Source: Methanomassiliicoccaceae archaeon | GTDB lineage: Archaea; Thermoplasmatota; Thermoplasmata; Methanomassiliicoccales; Methanomethylophilaceae | Length of the DNA stretch: 12,215 nucleotides | Reading direction: 5' to 3' | NCBI GenBank assembly: GCA_009776695.1 | Contig: WRNI01000030.1 | Span: 1-12,215, forward strand | Shown: piece after piece, positions 1 to 6,264 of the stretch | Layout of the letters: each line of letters begins with the position of its first letter | Position numbering within the stretch: the first letter of the stretch is position 1 | Program-made: the position numbers and the translations under genes | The notes under the pieces: model-generated | What the model was told of the DNA's origin: nothing | The model's input: only the letters and a program-made list of their open reading frames with translations | The model's database searches: none

Positions 1-23
1 CCCGCGGACCGTGTTGACATACG

Positions 24-30
24 TTAAATA
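24..30 (+). promoter_or_regulatory. Putative TATA box of the phosphonate genes
   Basis: The sequence ttaaata is centred about 28 nt before the GTG of the PEP mutase gene. Archaeal transcription usually begins ~25 nt after the TATA centre, which would put the first transcribed base at or next to the GTG. An AAGGTAGG-like stretch at 46-53 is too close to the start to act as a normal ribosome binding site. The box is weak and only 23 bases precede it in the window. Confidence 0.4.
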
Positions 31-54
31 GTACCCACGCCCGTTAAGGTAGGC

Positions 55-1374
55 GTGAAGGAAAAGAAGACGGTATATCTGGCGATGTCCGCCGACCTGA
101 TACACAGCGGTCATATAGGCATAATAGAAGAGGCGGCCAAATACGGTGAGCTCACGGTAGGCATACTCTCGGACAAGGCGGTCGCGTCCTACAGACGGGC
201 ACCGGTATTCGATTACGAGACTCGGAACAAGATAATATCGAACATCAAGAATGTCTCAAGGACAGTGAGACAAGAGACGCTCGACTATACCGAGAACCTG
301 ATGAAACTTAAACCGGATTACGTGATGCACGGCGACAACTGGAAGGTCGGCGTCCAGAGCATTGTGAGACAGAAAGTGATAGAAACACTGGGCCAATGGG
401 GCGGTAAGCTGATAGAGGTGCCGTACGACGAGAGATCGGAGTTCATAAAGATGGACGCCGAGGCGTGCGCACTGTTCAACACACCGGACATCAGAAGAAA
501 GAGGCTCAAGACGCTTCTTGGGCTGAAGCCGTACATAAGGGCCATGGAAGCGTCGAACGGCCTGTCAGGACTTATCGTCGAGAACACGACGATAGAGGAC
601 GAGAGGACGGCGAGTACAACGGAATACGATGCGATATGGATCAGCAGCTTATGCGATTCCACGTTCAAAGGGAAGCCGGATATTGAATTGGTGGACATCA
701 CCAGCAGGATAAACACCATCAACGAGATAATGGAAGTGACAACGAAGCCGATGATACTCGACGGCGACACCGGCGGCAGGACAGAGCATTTCACGTTCAA
801 TGTCAGGACGCTGGAGAGACTCGGCGTCTCCGCCGTCATCATAGAGGACAAGACGGGGCCTAAACACAACTCTCTGTTCGGCGCGGACGCCGATCAGATC
901 CTGGAAGATCCCGTTGTTTTTGCGAACAAGATAGCCGCGGGCAAGAAGGCGCAGGTGACCGGAGAGTTCATGATATTCGCAAGGCTTGAGAGCCTGATCG
1001 CCGGCGCCGGCATCGAAGATGCGTTACAGAGAGCAAAAATGTACATCAAGGCGGGCGCGGACGGGATAATGATTCACAGCCAGAAGACGGACGGGAAAGA
1101 AGTGGCGGAATTTCTTAAAGAGTTCAGGAAGTACTCGAATGACATCCCGGTGATAGTCGCCCCGACGTCGTACAACCATATGACGGAGCAGGAACTTAAC
1201 GAACTGGGAGCTAATATAATCATCTACGCTAATCATTTGCTTAGAAGCGCCTATCCGGCCATGCTGAGGACCGCGAGGAAGATACTCGAGTGCGGCAGGA
1301 GCAAAGAGGTGGACGGTGACGTCACGCCGATAAAGGAGATAATCACTCTGATACCGGGAGAAAGGCAGGTATGA
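55..1374 (+). CDS. pepM: Phosphoenolpyruvate mutase with N-terminal cytidylyltransferase-like domain
   Basis: Converts phosphoenolpyruvate to phosphonopyruvate, the C-P bond-forming first step of phosphonate synthesis, in the cytoplasm. The C-terminal half (about residues 145-439) has the PEP mutase hallmark EDK-X5-NS (E264-K266, N272-S273), which separates mutases from other isocitrate-lyase superfamily members, and the DGDTGG metal/substrate loop (D236, D238). The N-terminal ~140 residues resemble an HxGH nucleotidyltransferase: HSGH at 17-20 and HGDNW near residue 92. The usual second signature (RTEGISTS-like) is replaced by RSEFIKM just before TPDIRRKR. The same two-domain design is known from Fom1 of fosfomycin synthesis, whose N-terminal domain cytidylylates hydroxyethylphosphonate. 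The start is GTG: an in-frame TAA at 25-27 excludes a longer protein and no ATG fits. A TATA-like box ~28 nt upstream suggests a leaderless transcript. The stop overlaps the next gene in ATGA. Confidence 0.93.
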   Translation: MKEKKTVYLAMSADLIHSGHIGIIEEAAKYGELTVGILSDKAVASYRRAPVFDYETRNKIISNIKNVSRTVRQETLDYTENLMKLKPDYVMHGDNWKVGVQSIVRQKVIETLGQWGGKLIEVPYDERSEFIKMDAEACALFNTPDIRRKRLKTLLGLKPYIRAMEASNGLSGLIVENTTIEDERTASTTEYDAIWISSLCDSTFKGKPDIELVDITSRINTINEIMEVTTKPMILDGDTGGRTEHFTFNVRTLERLGVSAVIIEDKTGPKHNSLFGADADQILEDPVVFANKIAAGKKAQVTGEFMIFARLESLIAGAGIEDALQRAKMYIKAGADGIMIHSQKTDGKEVAEFLKEFRKYSNDIPVIVAPTSYNHMTEQELNELGANIIIYANHLLRSAYPAMLRTARKILECGRSKEVDGDVTPIKEIITLIPGERQV

Positions 1375-2483
1375 TCGACACGAAGGAATTTTATGATCAT
1401 CTTCTGCGCAAAGGTCTCTCGTTCTTTACCGGCGTTCCCGATTCGCTGCTGAAGGATATATGCGCATGCATAACCGAGAACAGCAGCACGAAAGACCACA
1501 TAATAGCGGCGAACGAGGGCAACGCGGTGGCCGTCGCCGCCGGAAGATATCTTTCTACGGGGATGCCCGGCGTTGTATACATGCAGAACTCCGGTCTGGG
1601 GAATGCGGCAAACCCTCTGCTGTCCTTGGCCGACAGAGAGGTTTACGGGATACCGATGCTCCTCATCATCGGATGGCGCGGCGAACCCGGGACAAAAGAT
1701 GAGCCGCAGCACGTAAAGCAGGGAAAGATAACGCTGCCGATGCTTGATGCCATGGAGATACCGTACCTGATTCTCGACGACAATTACAGGGAGCAGACAG
1801 ACCGCTGCTGCAAGCTCATGCGCGATCAGCAGTGCCCCGTAGCAATAATAGTGCGCAGCGGCACATTCGCCCCGTACGGGCGCGCCGTGTCCCCCGGCCG
1901 GTACATGCTCACAAGAGAGGAGGCGCTGAGTTCGCTCATCAACGCCATCGGTAACGACGGCTTTGTCGTGTCGACCACCGGAAAAACATCACGCGAGCTG
2001 TTCGAGCTGCGTGAGAGGAACGGACAGGGGCATTCGAACGATCTTCTGACGGTCGGCTCGATGGGGCACACCGCGTCGATAGCGTTCGGCATGTCCCTCG
2101 GCACGGAAAAGAACGTGTACTGCGTGGACGGGGACGGTTCGTTCCTGATGCACACGGGAGGGCTCGCGGTCATAGCAAAGAACGCGGGGAAGAATTTCAA
2201 GTACATCATGATGAACAACGGCGCCCACGAGTCGGTGGGCGGTCAGCCCACAGTCGCTTTCGACATAGACGCAGAAGGCATACTGAAGGCGGCCGGTTTT
2301 GAAAGAACGTACACGGCGTCAACGAACGAGGAAATAGAAAAGAACATGGCGCGCATGAAAGAAGAGGGAAAGAGCGCCCTGATAATTCTCATAAGACAGG
2401 GGTCGCGGAAGGACCTCGGAAGACCGACGGTATCGCCGAAGGACAACAAGTCCGCGCTCATGGAAAAGATACGTTCAGAGTGA
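1371..2483 (+). CDS. aepY: Phosphonopyruvate decarboxylase
   Basis: Thiamine diphosphate (TPP)-dependent enzyme that decarboxylates phosphonopyruvate to phosphonoacetaldehyde, making the unfavourable PEP mutase reaction effectively irreversible. At 370 residues it has the family's usual length. The N-terminal Pyr domain carries the catalytic glutamate in AANEGNAVAVAAG (E49), and the stretch from GWRGEPG to QHVKQG (about 101-118) is typical of this decarboxylase family. The C-terminal PP domain has the TPP/Mg motif GDGS at 254-257 followed by NN at 282-283, and GSMGH at 229-233. The ATG overlaps the TGA of pepM by four bases, indicating translational coupling. The 3' end overlaps the convergent dehydrogenase gene by nine bases. 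Sulfopyruvate decarboxylase of coenzyme M synthesis is a relative, but its archaeal form is normally two separate subunits, and the coupling to PEP mutase settles the assignment. Confidence 0.93.
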   Translation: MIDTKEFYDHLLRKGLSFFTGVPDSLLKDICACITENSSTKDHIIAANEGNAVAVAAGRYLSTGMPGVVYMQNSGLGNAANPLLSLADREVYGIPMLLIIGWRGEPGTKDEPQHVKQGKITLPMLDAMEIPYLILDDNYREQTDRCCKLMRDQQCPVAIIVRSGTFAPYGRAVSPGRYMLTREEALSSLINAIGNDGFVVSTTGKTSRELFELRERNGQGHSNDLLTVGSMGHTASIAFGMSLGTEKNVYCVDGDGSFLMHTGGLAVIAKNAGKNFKYIMMNNGAHESVGGQPTVAFDIDAEGILKAAGFERTYTASTNEEIEKNMARMKEEGKSALIILIRQGSRKDLGRPTVSPKDNKSALMEKIRSE

Positions 2484-3584
2484 TGTCTCACGGTTTCCCA
2501 CGGACCTTTTCGCAATGGCGAAAAGATCTTCCTCCGCCAACGGACGCGGAGAGTTCGATGCCCTTGAGTGCGACGCGATGACCGGTATCATCTCCCGTAT
2601 CTCCGCGTCTGCGATCCTGACGTCATTTTCCAGAAGGGAGATAACGAGATCTTCGAATTCATTCATGTCCTTCATTCCGAGCGCCTCGAGCAGCCTTTTT
2701 ATCTTTTCACCGCCAGCCTGTGCGTTGAATCTTAAAAACTCAGGAAGGAACACTGCGCACGCGGCCCCGTGAGGAACACCGTGCACGTACGTTAAATGAT
2801 ATCCCATCGCGTGCGGGGCGTTGCTTCTTGTGATATCAATGACAAGACCGCCGAGGTGCGACGCGTCAAGGAGGCGCGTGCGGTCGTTATGATCAAGCTT
2901 TCCGTTCACCAAAGCGTTCTTGGCCATACCAAATAATCTCATTCCGTCAATGGCCAGTGAATCGCTCTCATTCGTCGCCTTGTTGCTTATGTACCCTTCG
3001 ACAAGATGCGACAGCGCGTCCAGCGCAGTATATCTGGTGACATTCAGCGGAAGGTTCTCGGTATATCTGCCGTCAAGGAACACGGCGGCAGGGTAGAGCG
3101 GATCGCCGGCGACCGTCCTTTTGCTGCGATCCTTGTGATCTAAGATCACGGCATAACGTGTAACTTCACTTCCCGAGCCCGCCGTTGTGGGTATGGCAAC
3201 GAAGGGAAGCGCCGGTACTTCGGAAACGTTCTCGGAAAGATCGGATGCCTTCATGCCGGCGGCCAGGACGCTTACAATCTTCGCGACATCAAGCGGCGAC
3301 CCTCCGCCTATGGCAACCAATGCGTCAGCGCCGAATGCCTTCGCGATATCGGCGACAGCCAGACAATCATCAAGGTCTGGGTTCGGTCTCACCGAGTCGC
3401 AGACGGAATAAGAGATCCCGGAGTCATTCAGCACCGCTCTTACATCGGCCAGCGCCCCGCTCCTCTCGCCGGCCGTCCTGCTTGTCACTATCAGAATGCG
3501 TTTGCCCAAGGACGCAAGGACGTCCGGATTATTCAGGACGGCGCCGGTGCCTCTGTACACGCTGATATGTGAACGTCCTTTCAT
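2475..3584 (-). CDS. Iron-containing alcohol dehydrogenase, probable phosphonoacetaldehyde reductase
   Basis: Group III (Fe-dependent) alcohol dehydrogenase of 369 residues. The N-terminal Rossmann-like half has the nucleotide-binding GGGSPLD at 93-99 and TTAGSGSEVT at 133-142. The C-terminal helical half has all four expected iron ligands: D189 and H193 in DALSH, H258 in APHAMG and H272 in VPHG. The family includes PhpC, FomC and DhpG, which reduce phosphonoacetaldehyde to 2-hydroxyethylphosphonate. The specific substrate here is inferred from lying between phosphonopyruvate decarboxylase and the nucleotidyltransferase, not from a residue signature I can verify. It runs opposite to its pathway partners and overlaps the decarboxylase gene tail to tail by nine bases. 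The ATG has no SD, and a TATA-like box about 33 nt upstream gives a predicted leader of only a few bases. A general alcohol or glycerol-type dehydrogenase is the alternative. Confidence 0.85.
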   Translation of the reverse strand: MKGRSHISVYRGTGAVLNNPDVLASLGKRILIVTSRTAGERSGALADVRAVLNDSGISYSVCDSVRPNPDLDDCLAVADIAKAFGADALVAIGGGSPLDVAKIVSVLAAGMKASDLSENVSEVPALPFVAIPTTAGSGSEVTRYAVILDHKDRSKRTVAGDPLYPAAVFLDGRYTENLPLNVTRYTALDALSHLVEGYISNKATNESDSLAIDGMRLFGMAKNALVNGKLDHNDRTRLLDASHLGGLVIDITRSNAPHAMGYHLTYVHGVPHGAACAVFLPEFLRFNAQAGGEKIKRLLEALGMKDMNEFEDLVISLLENDVRIADAEIREMIPVIASHSRASNSPRPLAEEDLFAIAKRSVGNRETSL

Positions 3585-3612
3585 GATGCTCGTTCAATGG
3601 TACCGATACCGC

Positions 3613-3620
3613 CTTTTTAA
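3613..3620 (-). promoter_or_regulatory. Putative TATA box of the dehydrogenase gene
   Basis: On the minus strand this reads ttaaaaag, about 33 nt before the ATG at 3584, so transcription would start roughly 5-8 nt before the start codon. No SD precedes the ATG, which agrees with a nearly leaderless message. It lies in the 136-bp divergent spacer shared with the nucleotidyltransferase gene. Confidence 0.4.
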
Positions 3621-3720
3621 TGTTTGCCGATGTCCGCGGCGTTGCGGCATGCGAATGTTTCTTATCGGTACGCATCATTAACGGTGGCATGAGACCCGGC
3701 GAAACTGCAGAGGTGCCGAG

Positions 3721-4437
3721 ATGAGAGCGATACTGATGGCCGCCGGCGTCGGCAGCAGGATGGGCAAAGCGGTCACGAAACCGAAGAGCACACTGAAGGT
3801 CGGCGATACGACGATAATCGCGCACACGGTCGACATGCTGATCGCGAATAGCATAGACGTGAGCGTCGTCGTCGGATATCGGAAGGAGATGATATACGAG
3901 GCACTCTCGGGACGAAAAGTGAGATTCTTCTTTAATCCGTTCTACCGGGCGACGAACAGTTCGGCGTCTCTGTGGTTCGCCCGCGAGCTAATTGACGGGA
4001 GCGATGACGTGATATTCATCAACGCCGACATCTACTGGGAACAATCTATTCTGGAAATATTATTGTCCGATAAGAGGGACGCCGTAATGCTTGGCGATGA
4101 GTCCAGGGCGGACAACGGAGACTTCTTCCTGAACACCGTCAGCGGCAGGGTGACAGCGTACGGGAAAGACCTGAAGAGAGAGGAGAGGAACACCGAATCG
4201 GTGGGCATCGCGAAGGTCAGCAAAAATTTCTCGCTCACGTTCCGGAAATGGCTTGAGGCGCACATTGAGAATGAGAACTACGGGACGCTGTGGGAAGGAA
4301 TATTCTGCTTGAATTCTGCGGAGACGCCGATACACGTCGCCGACGTCGGCGGATGGTTCCAGGCCGAGGTCGATACGGCGGACGATTACGAGCGGGTCAA
4401 AGAGTACGTATCAAAAAAGCGGAAGGACGCCGTCTAG
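3721..4437 (+). CDS. PntC/LicC-like NTP:phosphonate nucleotidyltransferase
   Basis: Nucleotidyltransferase of the GT-A-like sugar/choline-phosphate family, 238 residues. It shows the N-terminal nucleotide-binding signature AAGVGSRMG (7-15) with K20-P-K22, a metal-binding Asp in NADIYW (D103), and a second Asp in EVDTADDYERV (D218). In bacteria, PntC-type enzymes activate a phosphonate with CTP to give a CMP-phosphonate, and LicC does the same for phosphocholine. With a dehydrogenase rather than a transaminase beside it, the likely product is CMP-hydroxyethylphosphonate; that substrate is inferred. The start is supported by an SD GAGGTG at 3710-3715, five bases before the ATG. A weak TATA-like cattaac lies near 3677-3683. 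The gene ends in TAG, one of only two amber stops here, and meets the LicD gene tail to tail with a 5 bp gap. A sugar-1-phosphate nucleotidylyltransferase is the alternative. Confidence 0.85.
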   Translation: MRAILMAAGVGSRMGKAVTKPKSTLKVGDTTIIAHTVDMLIANSIDVSVVVGYRKEMIYEALSGRKVRFFFNPFYRATNSSASLWFARELIDGSDDVIFINADIYWEQSILEILLSDKRDAVMLGDESRADNGDFFLNTVSGRVTAYGKDLKREERNTESVGIAKVSKNFSLTFRKWLEAHIENENYGTLWEGIFCLNSAETPIHVADVGGWFQAEVDTADDYERVKEYVSKKRKDAV

Positions 4438-4442
4438 AGGAT

Positions 4443-5261
4443 TCATTCCTTTTGCCCGGAGACGCCGAGGTCCTTGAAATGGACGGGTTTCCTTGATTCC
4501 GCTGGAGGGAGCTTCGTATAATCGCCGTAGCTTATCCTAAGGATGTCGTCATAGCCTTTCGGCGCAGGAACGGTCAGTCCTCTTATCTCCAAAGTGACGG
4601 TATCGGAGAACCAGGATGCGTCGTACTCTCTGTGCAGTGAGAAAGGGACAATGTTCGATACATACAGAGCATCTCTTTTTTTGCATCTTTTTGACAGCGA
4701 CGTGTACCATTCGATCTTCTTTTCGAGAGGCATAAGCTTCCCGATCCACTGGATCGGGACGGACATACCTCTTATAACGGCATTCCGTGAGCTGATCGCG
4801 TAATCCGGCATCAGACGGCCGTCGCGATGTCCCATCGCCAGAGCATATACGAATCTCTGCGCGGTCACGCGCAGCTTTTGTCTCTTCCCGCCGTATGAGC
4901 CGTCAAGCACGAAGATGTCGATGAACGGATGCCTCGACAAAGGGTACGAGTCGGCCTCATGTCTCACATCAACGATCCTGGGTATGAAGTCCAGGAATGC
5001 CCCGTCCTCGGCGGGACGGTGCAATCTCATGTGATCGGGATATTCATCATCGGGAAGGGACAGCAGCTTATCATAATCTTCCCTGAAGAGAACGACATCC
5101 ATGTCATCGTCCCAGGGTATGAAGTCCCTGTGCCTCACAGCACCGAGAAGAGTACCTTCAAAAACGAAATATCCTATCCCGTTCTTTTTGCAAAGATCAT
5201 CGAAATCGGAAAGAAGACCTATCTGACATGTGTGCATGTCCTCCATCGTTCTGATATACAC
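4443..5261 (-). CDS. LicD-family (phosphoryl/phosphonate) transferase
   Basis: LicD-family protein of 272 residues. The N-terminal core has the family signature nearly complete: GTLLGAVRH at 36-44 and PWDDDMD at 49-55, whose acidic residues bind the metal. LicD enzymes move a phospho-alcohol headgroup, classically phosphocholine, from a CDP carrier onto a surface glycan. Beside a CMP-phosphonate-forming enzyme, the likely job is to transfer the phosphonate headgroup onto a glycan or lipid; the acceptor cannot be told from sequence. I see no signal peptide or membrane segment, so it probably acts in the cytoplasm. I chose GTG at 5261 because a clear TATA box (tatatat on this strand) lies ~27 nt upstream, predicting a leaderless message. 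The ATG at 5246 would shorten the protein by five residues and also lacks an SD. Confidence 0.9.
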   Translation of the reverse strand: MYIRTMEDMHTCQIGLLSDFDDLCKKNGIGYFVFEGTLLGAVRHRDFIPWDDDMDVVLFREDYDKLLSLPDDEYPDHMRLHRPAEDGAFLDFIPRIVDVRHEADSYPLSRHPFIDIFVLDGSYGGKRQKLRVTAQRFVYALAMGHRDGRLMPDYAISSRNAVIRGMSVPIQWIGKLMPLEKKIEWYTSLSKRCKKRDALYVSNIVPFSLHREYDASWFSDTVTLEIRGLTVPAPKGYDDILRISYGDYTKLPPAESRKPVHFKDLGVSGQKE

Positions 5262-5284
5262 TCTTCGCGAGTAGGATTATCCGG

Positions 5285-5291
5285 ATATATA
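5285..5291 (-). promoter_or_regulatory. TATA box of the LicD gene
   Basis: On the minus strand this reads tatatat, centred ~27 nt before the GTG at 5261. This is the spacing expected when transcription starts on the start codon itself. It lies in the 189-bp divergent spacer shared with the L7Ae operon. Confidence 0.6.
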
Positions 5292-5363
5292 CGTTTGGCG
5301 GGTCGGACCGTGCCTCGCAGACCGATAAGATATAACGAGAACCGCACGGTTGCGTGTGCGCTA

Positions 5364-5377
5364 GTAATATATATTAC
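5364..5377 (+). promoter_or_regulatory. Palindromic TATA box of the L7Ae operon
   Basis: The 14-base sequence gtaatatatattac is a perfect palindrome and the most AT-rich element in the spacer. As a TATA box it predicts transcription from about position 5396, giving a leader of ~55 nt before the L7Ae ATG. Being symmetrical it could also bind the TATA-binding protein for the minus strand, but the LicD gene has its own closer box. Confidence 0.65.
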
Positions 5378-5395
5378 AACGAAGTACGCCGTCTG

Positions 5396-5444
5396 CTCTT
5401 TGGAGCCGATGAATGATGACGATGTAAACACATCGGAAAGAGGT
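5396..5444 (+). promoter_or_regulatory. Kink-turn-like leader element of the L7Ae mRNA
   Basis: The predicted leader contains a perfect 6-bp hairpin, CGATGT (5420-5425) and ACATCG (5430-5435), with loop AAAC. A GA sits directly before it (5418-5419) and directly after it (5436-5437), as required for the tandem sheared G-A pairs of a kink-turn, the RNA motif bound by L7Ae. Flanking CTCTT (5396-5400) can pair with AAGAG (5438-5442), which would cover the SD GAGGT at 5440-5444. The linker on the 5' side would be 17 nt, not the canonical three. A rival hairpin pairs CCGATG (5406-5411) with CATCGG (5431-5436) and destroys the GA arrangement. Binding of L7Ae to its own leader is reported in archaea; that it happens here is inferred. 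Confidence 0.45.
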
Positions 5445-5450
5445 AATAAA

Positions 5451-5816
5451 ATGGCAATATTTGTTAAATTTGAGACGCCGAAAGAGCTGTCCGACAAAGC
5501 GTACTCCCTCGCGGAGATCGCCAGGGACGGCGGAAAGATAAAGAAAGGTACGAACGAGGTCACAAAAGCAGCTGAGCGCGGCGAGGCCGCGATCATAATC
5601 ATGGCGACGGATGTCGCTCCTCCGGAGATACTGGCGCATATGCCCGCTCTCTGCGACGAGAAGAACATCCCGTACGTATACGTACCGAGCAAAGCAGAAC
5701 TTGGTAACGCCATAGGTCTCGAGAAACCTACCGCGTCCATCGCTATCGTTGACGTAGGCAAAGGAAAACCGCTCTGCGAAGAGATATCGAAAGCTGTACG
5801 CGAGCTGAAGAAATAA
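5451..5816 (+). CDS. rpl7ae: Ribosomal protein L7Ae
   Basis: RNA-binding protein of 121 residues, the normal archaeal length. It binds kink-turns in 23S rRNA, in C/D and H/ACA guide RNPs, and in RNase P. The family signature is clear: KKGTNEVTKAAERG at 31-44, MATDVAPPEI at 51-60 and IPYVYVPSKAELG at 73-85. The frame is open far upstream (to 4929), but that part is antisense to the LicD gene. The ATG at 5451 gives the family's N-terminus and is preceded by the SD GAGGT at 5440-5444. It is first in the operon with S28e, L24e, nucleoside diphosphate kinase and aIF5B, a gene order common in archaea. The leader has a kink-turn-like hairpin, suggesting autoregulation. Confidence 0.97.
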   Translation: MAIFVKFETPKELSDKAYSLAEIARDGGKIKKGTNEVTKAAERGEAAIIIMATDVAPPEILAHMPALCDEKNIPYVYVPSKAELGNAIGLEKPTASIAIVDVGKGKPLCEEISKAVRELKK

Positions 5817-5826
5817 GGTGATGGGA

Positions 5827-6039
5827 ATGGCTGACGCAGATAGCATTCCCTCGGAGGTCGTCGAGATAATAGGCCGCACCGGCATGACCGGTGAGGCCAC
5901 GCAGGTAAAGGTGCGTGTGCTCGACGGGCGCGACAAGGGAAGGATAATCACAAGGAACATCATGGGCCCGGTAAGGATGGGCGATATCCTGATGCTTCGC
6001 GAAACGTCGAGAGAGGCCAGGAAACTGGGGATGAGGTGA
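5827..6039 (+). CDS. rps28e: Ribosomal protein S28e
   Basis: Small-subunit protein of 70 residues with an OB-like fold; archaeal/eukaryotic type with no bacterial counterpart. The C-terminal hallmark RNIMGPVRMGDILML followed by RETSREAR (about 43-65) is unmistakable. Three in-frame starts exist (GTG 5818, ATG 5821, ATG 5827). I chose 5827 because AGGTGAT at 5816-5822 is a full match to the anti-SD and sits four bases before it; the upstream candidates lie inside that site. The resulting N-terminus, MADADSIPSE, also has normal family length. It follows the L7Ae stop by 10 bases, and its own TGA is embedded in the SD of L24e, so translation of the two is probably coupled. Confidence 0.96.
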   Translation: MADADSIPSEVVEIIGRTGMTGEATQVKVRVLDGRDKGRIITRNIMGPVRMGDILMLRETSREARKLGMR

Positions 6040-6043
6040 TCTC

Positions 6044-6259
6044 ATGGCCGAAAAGAGGAACTGCTCGTTCTGCGGCCTTGAGATAGAGCCGGGGACCGGA
6101 AAGATGTTCGTGAAGAAGGACGGCACCGTGCTGAACTTCTGCACTAGCAAGTGTTACAAAAATATGATCGAACTCAGACGCGTCCCGCGAACGACGAGAT
6201 GGACGAAGAAGTTCGAAGCTGAGAAGAAAGCGCGCCTGAAGGCGGCAGAGAAGAAGTGA
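6044..6259 (+). CDS. rpl24e: Ribosomal protein L24e (zinc ribbon)
   Basis: Large-subunit protein of 71 residues. It has a C4 zinc ribbon in its N-terminal half, C7-x2-C10 and C33-x3-C37, with the family motif CSFCGLEIEPGTGKMFVKKD between and NFCTSKC around the second pair. The C-terminal third is a highly charged Lys/Arg/Glu/Ala helix. The ATG lies three bases after a perfect SD, GAGGTGAT (6033-6040), which contains the S28e stop codon. Confidence 0.96.
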   Translation: MAEKRNCSFCGLEIEPGTGKMFVKKDGTVLNFCTSKCYKNMIELRRVPRTTRWTKKFEAEKKARLKAAEKK

Positions 6260-6264
6260 TTCCC

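Noticed and set aside
318..869. 183-codon open frame on the minus strand inside the PEP mutase gene
   Set aside because: It lies entirely antisense to a gene with clear catalytic motifs, has no recognisable family, and its composition follows from the coding strand's codon bias.
1371..2483. Sulfopyruvate decarboxylase of coenzyme M synthesis
   Set aside because: That archaeal enzyme is normally split into two subunits. This one is a single 370-residue chain translationally coupled to PEP mutase.
2475..2520. Possible factor-independent terminators at the convergent gene ends (also 4438-4442 and 11642-11649)
   Set aside because: No T-runs or stable hairpins are visible at any of these junctions, so I do not call terminators.
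4929..5450. In-frame extension of L7Ae upstream to an ATG at 4929, making a 295-residue protein
   Set aside because: The added part is antisense to the LicD gene and runs through two promoters. L7Ae starts cleanly at 5451 with an SD and normal family length.
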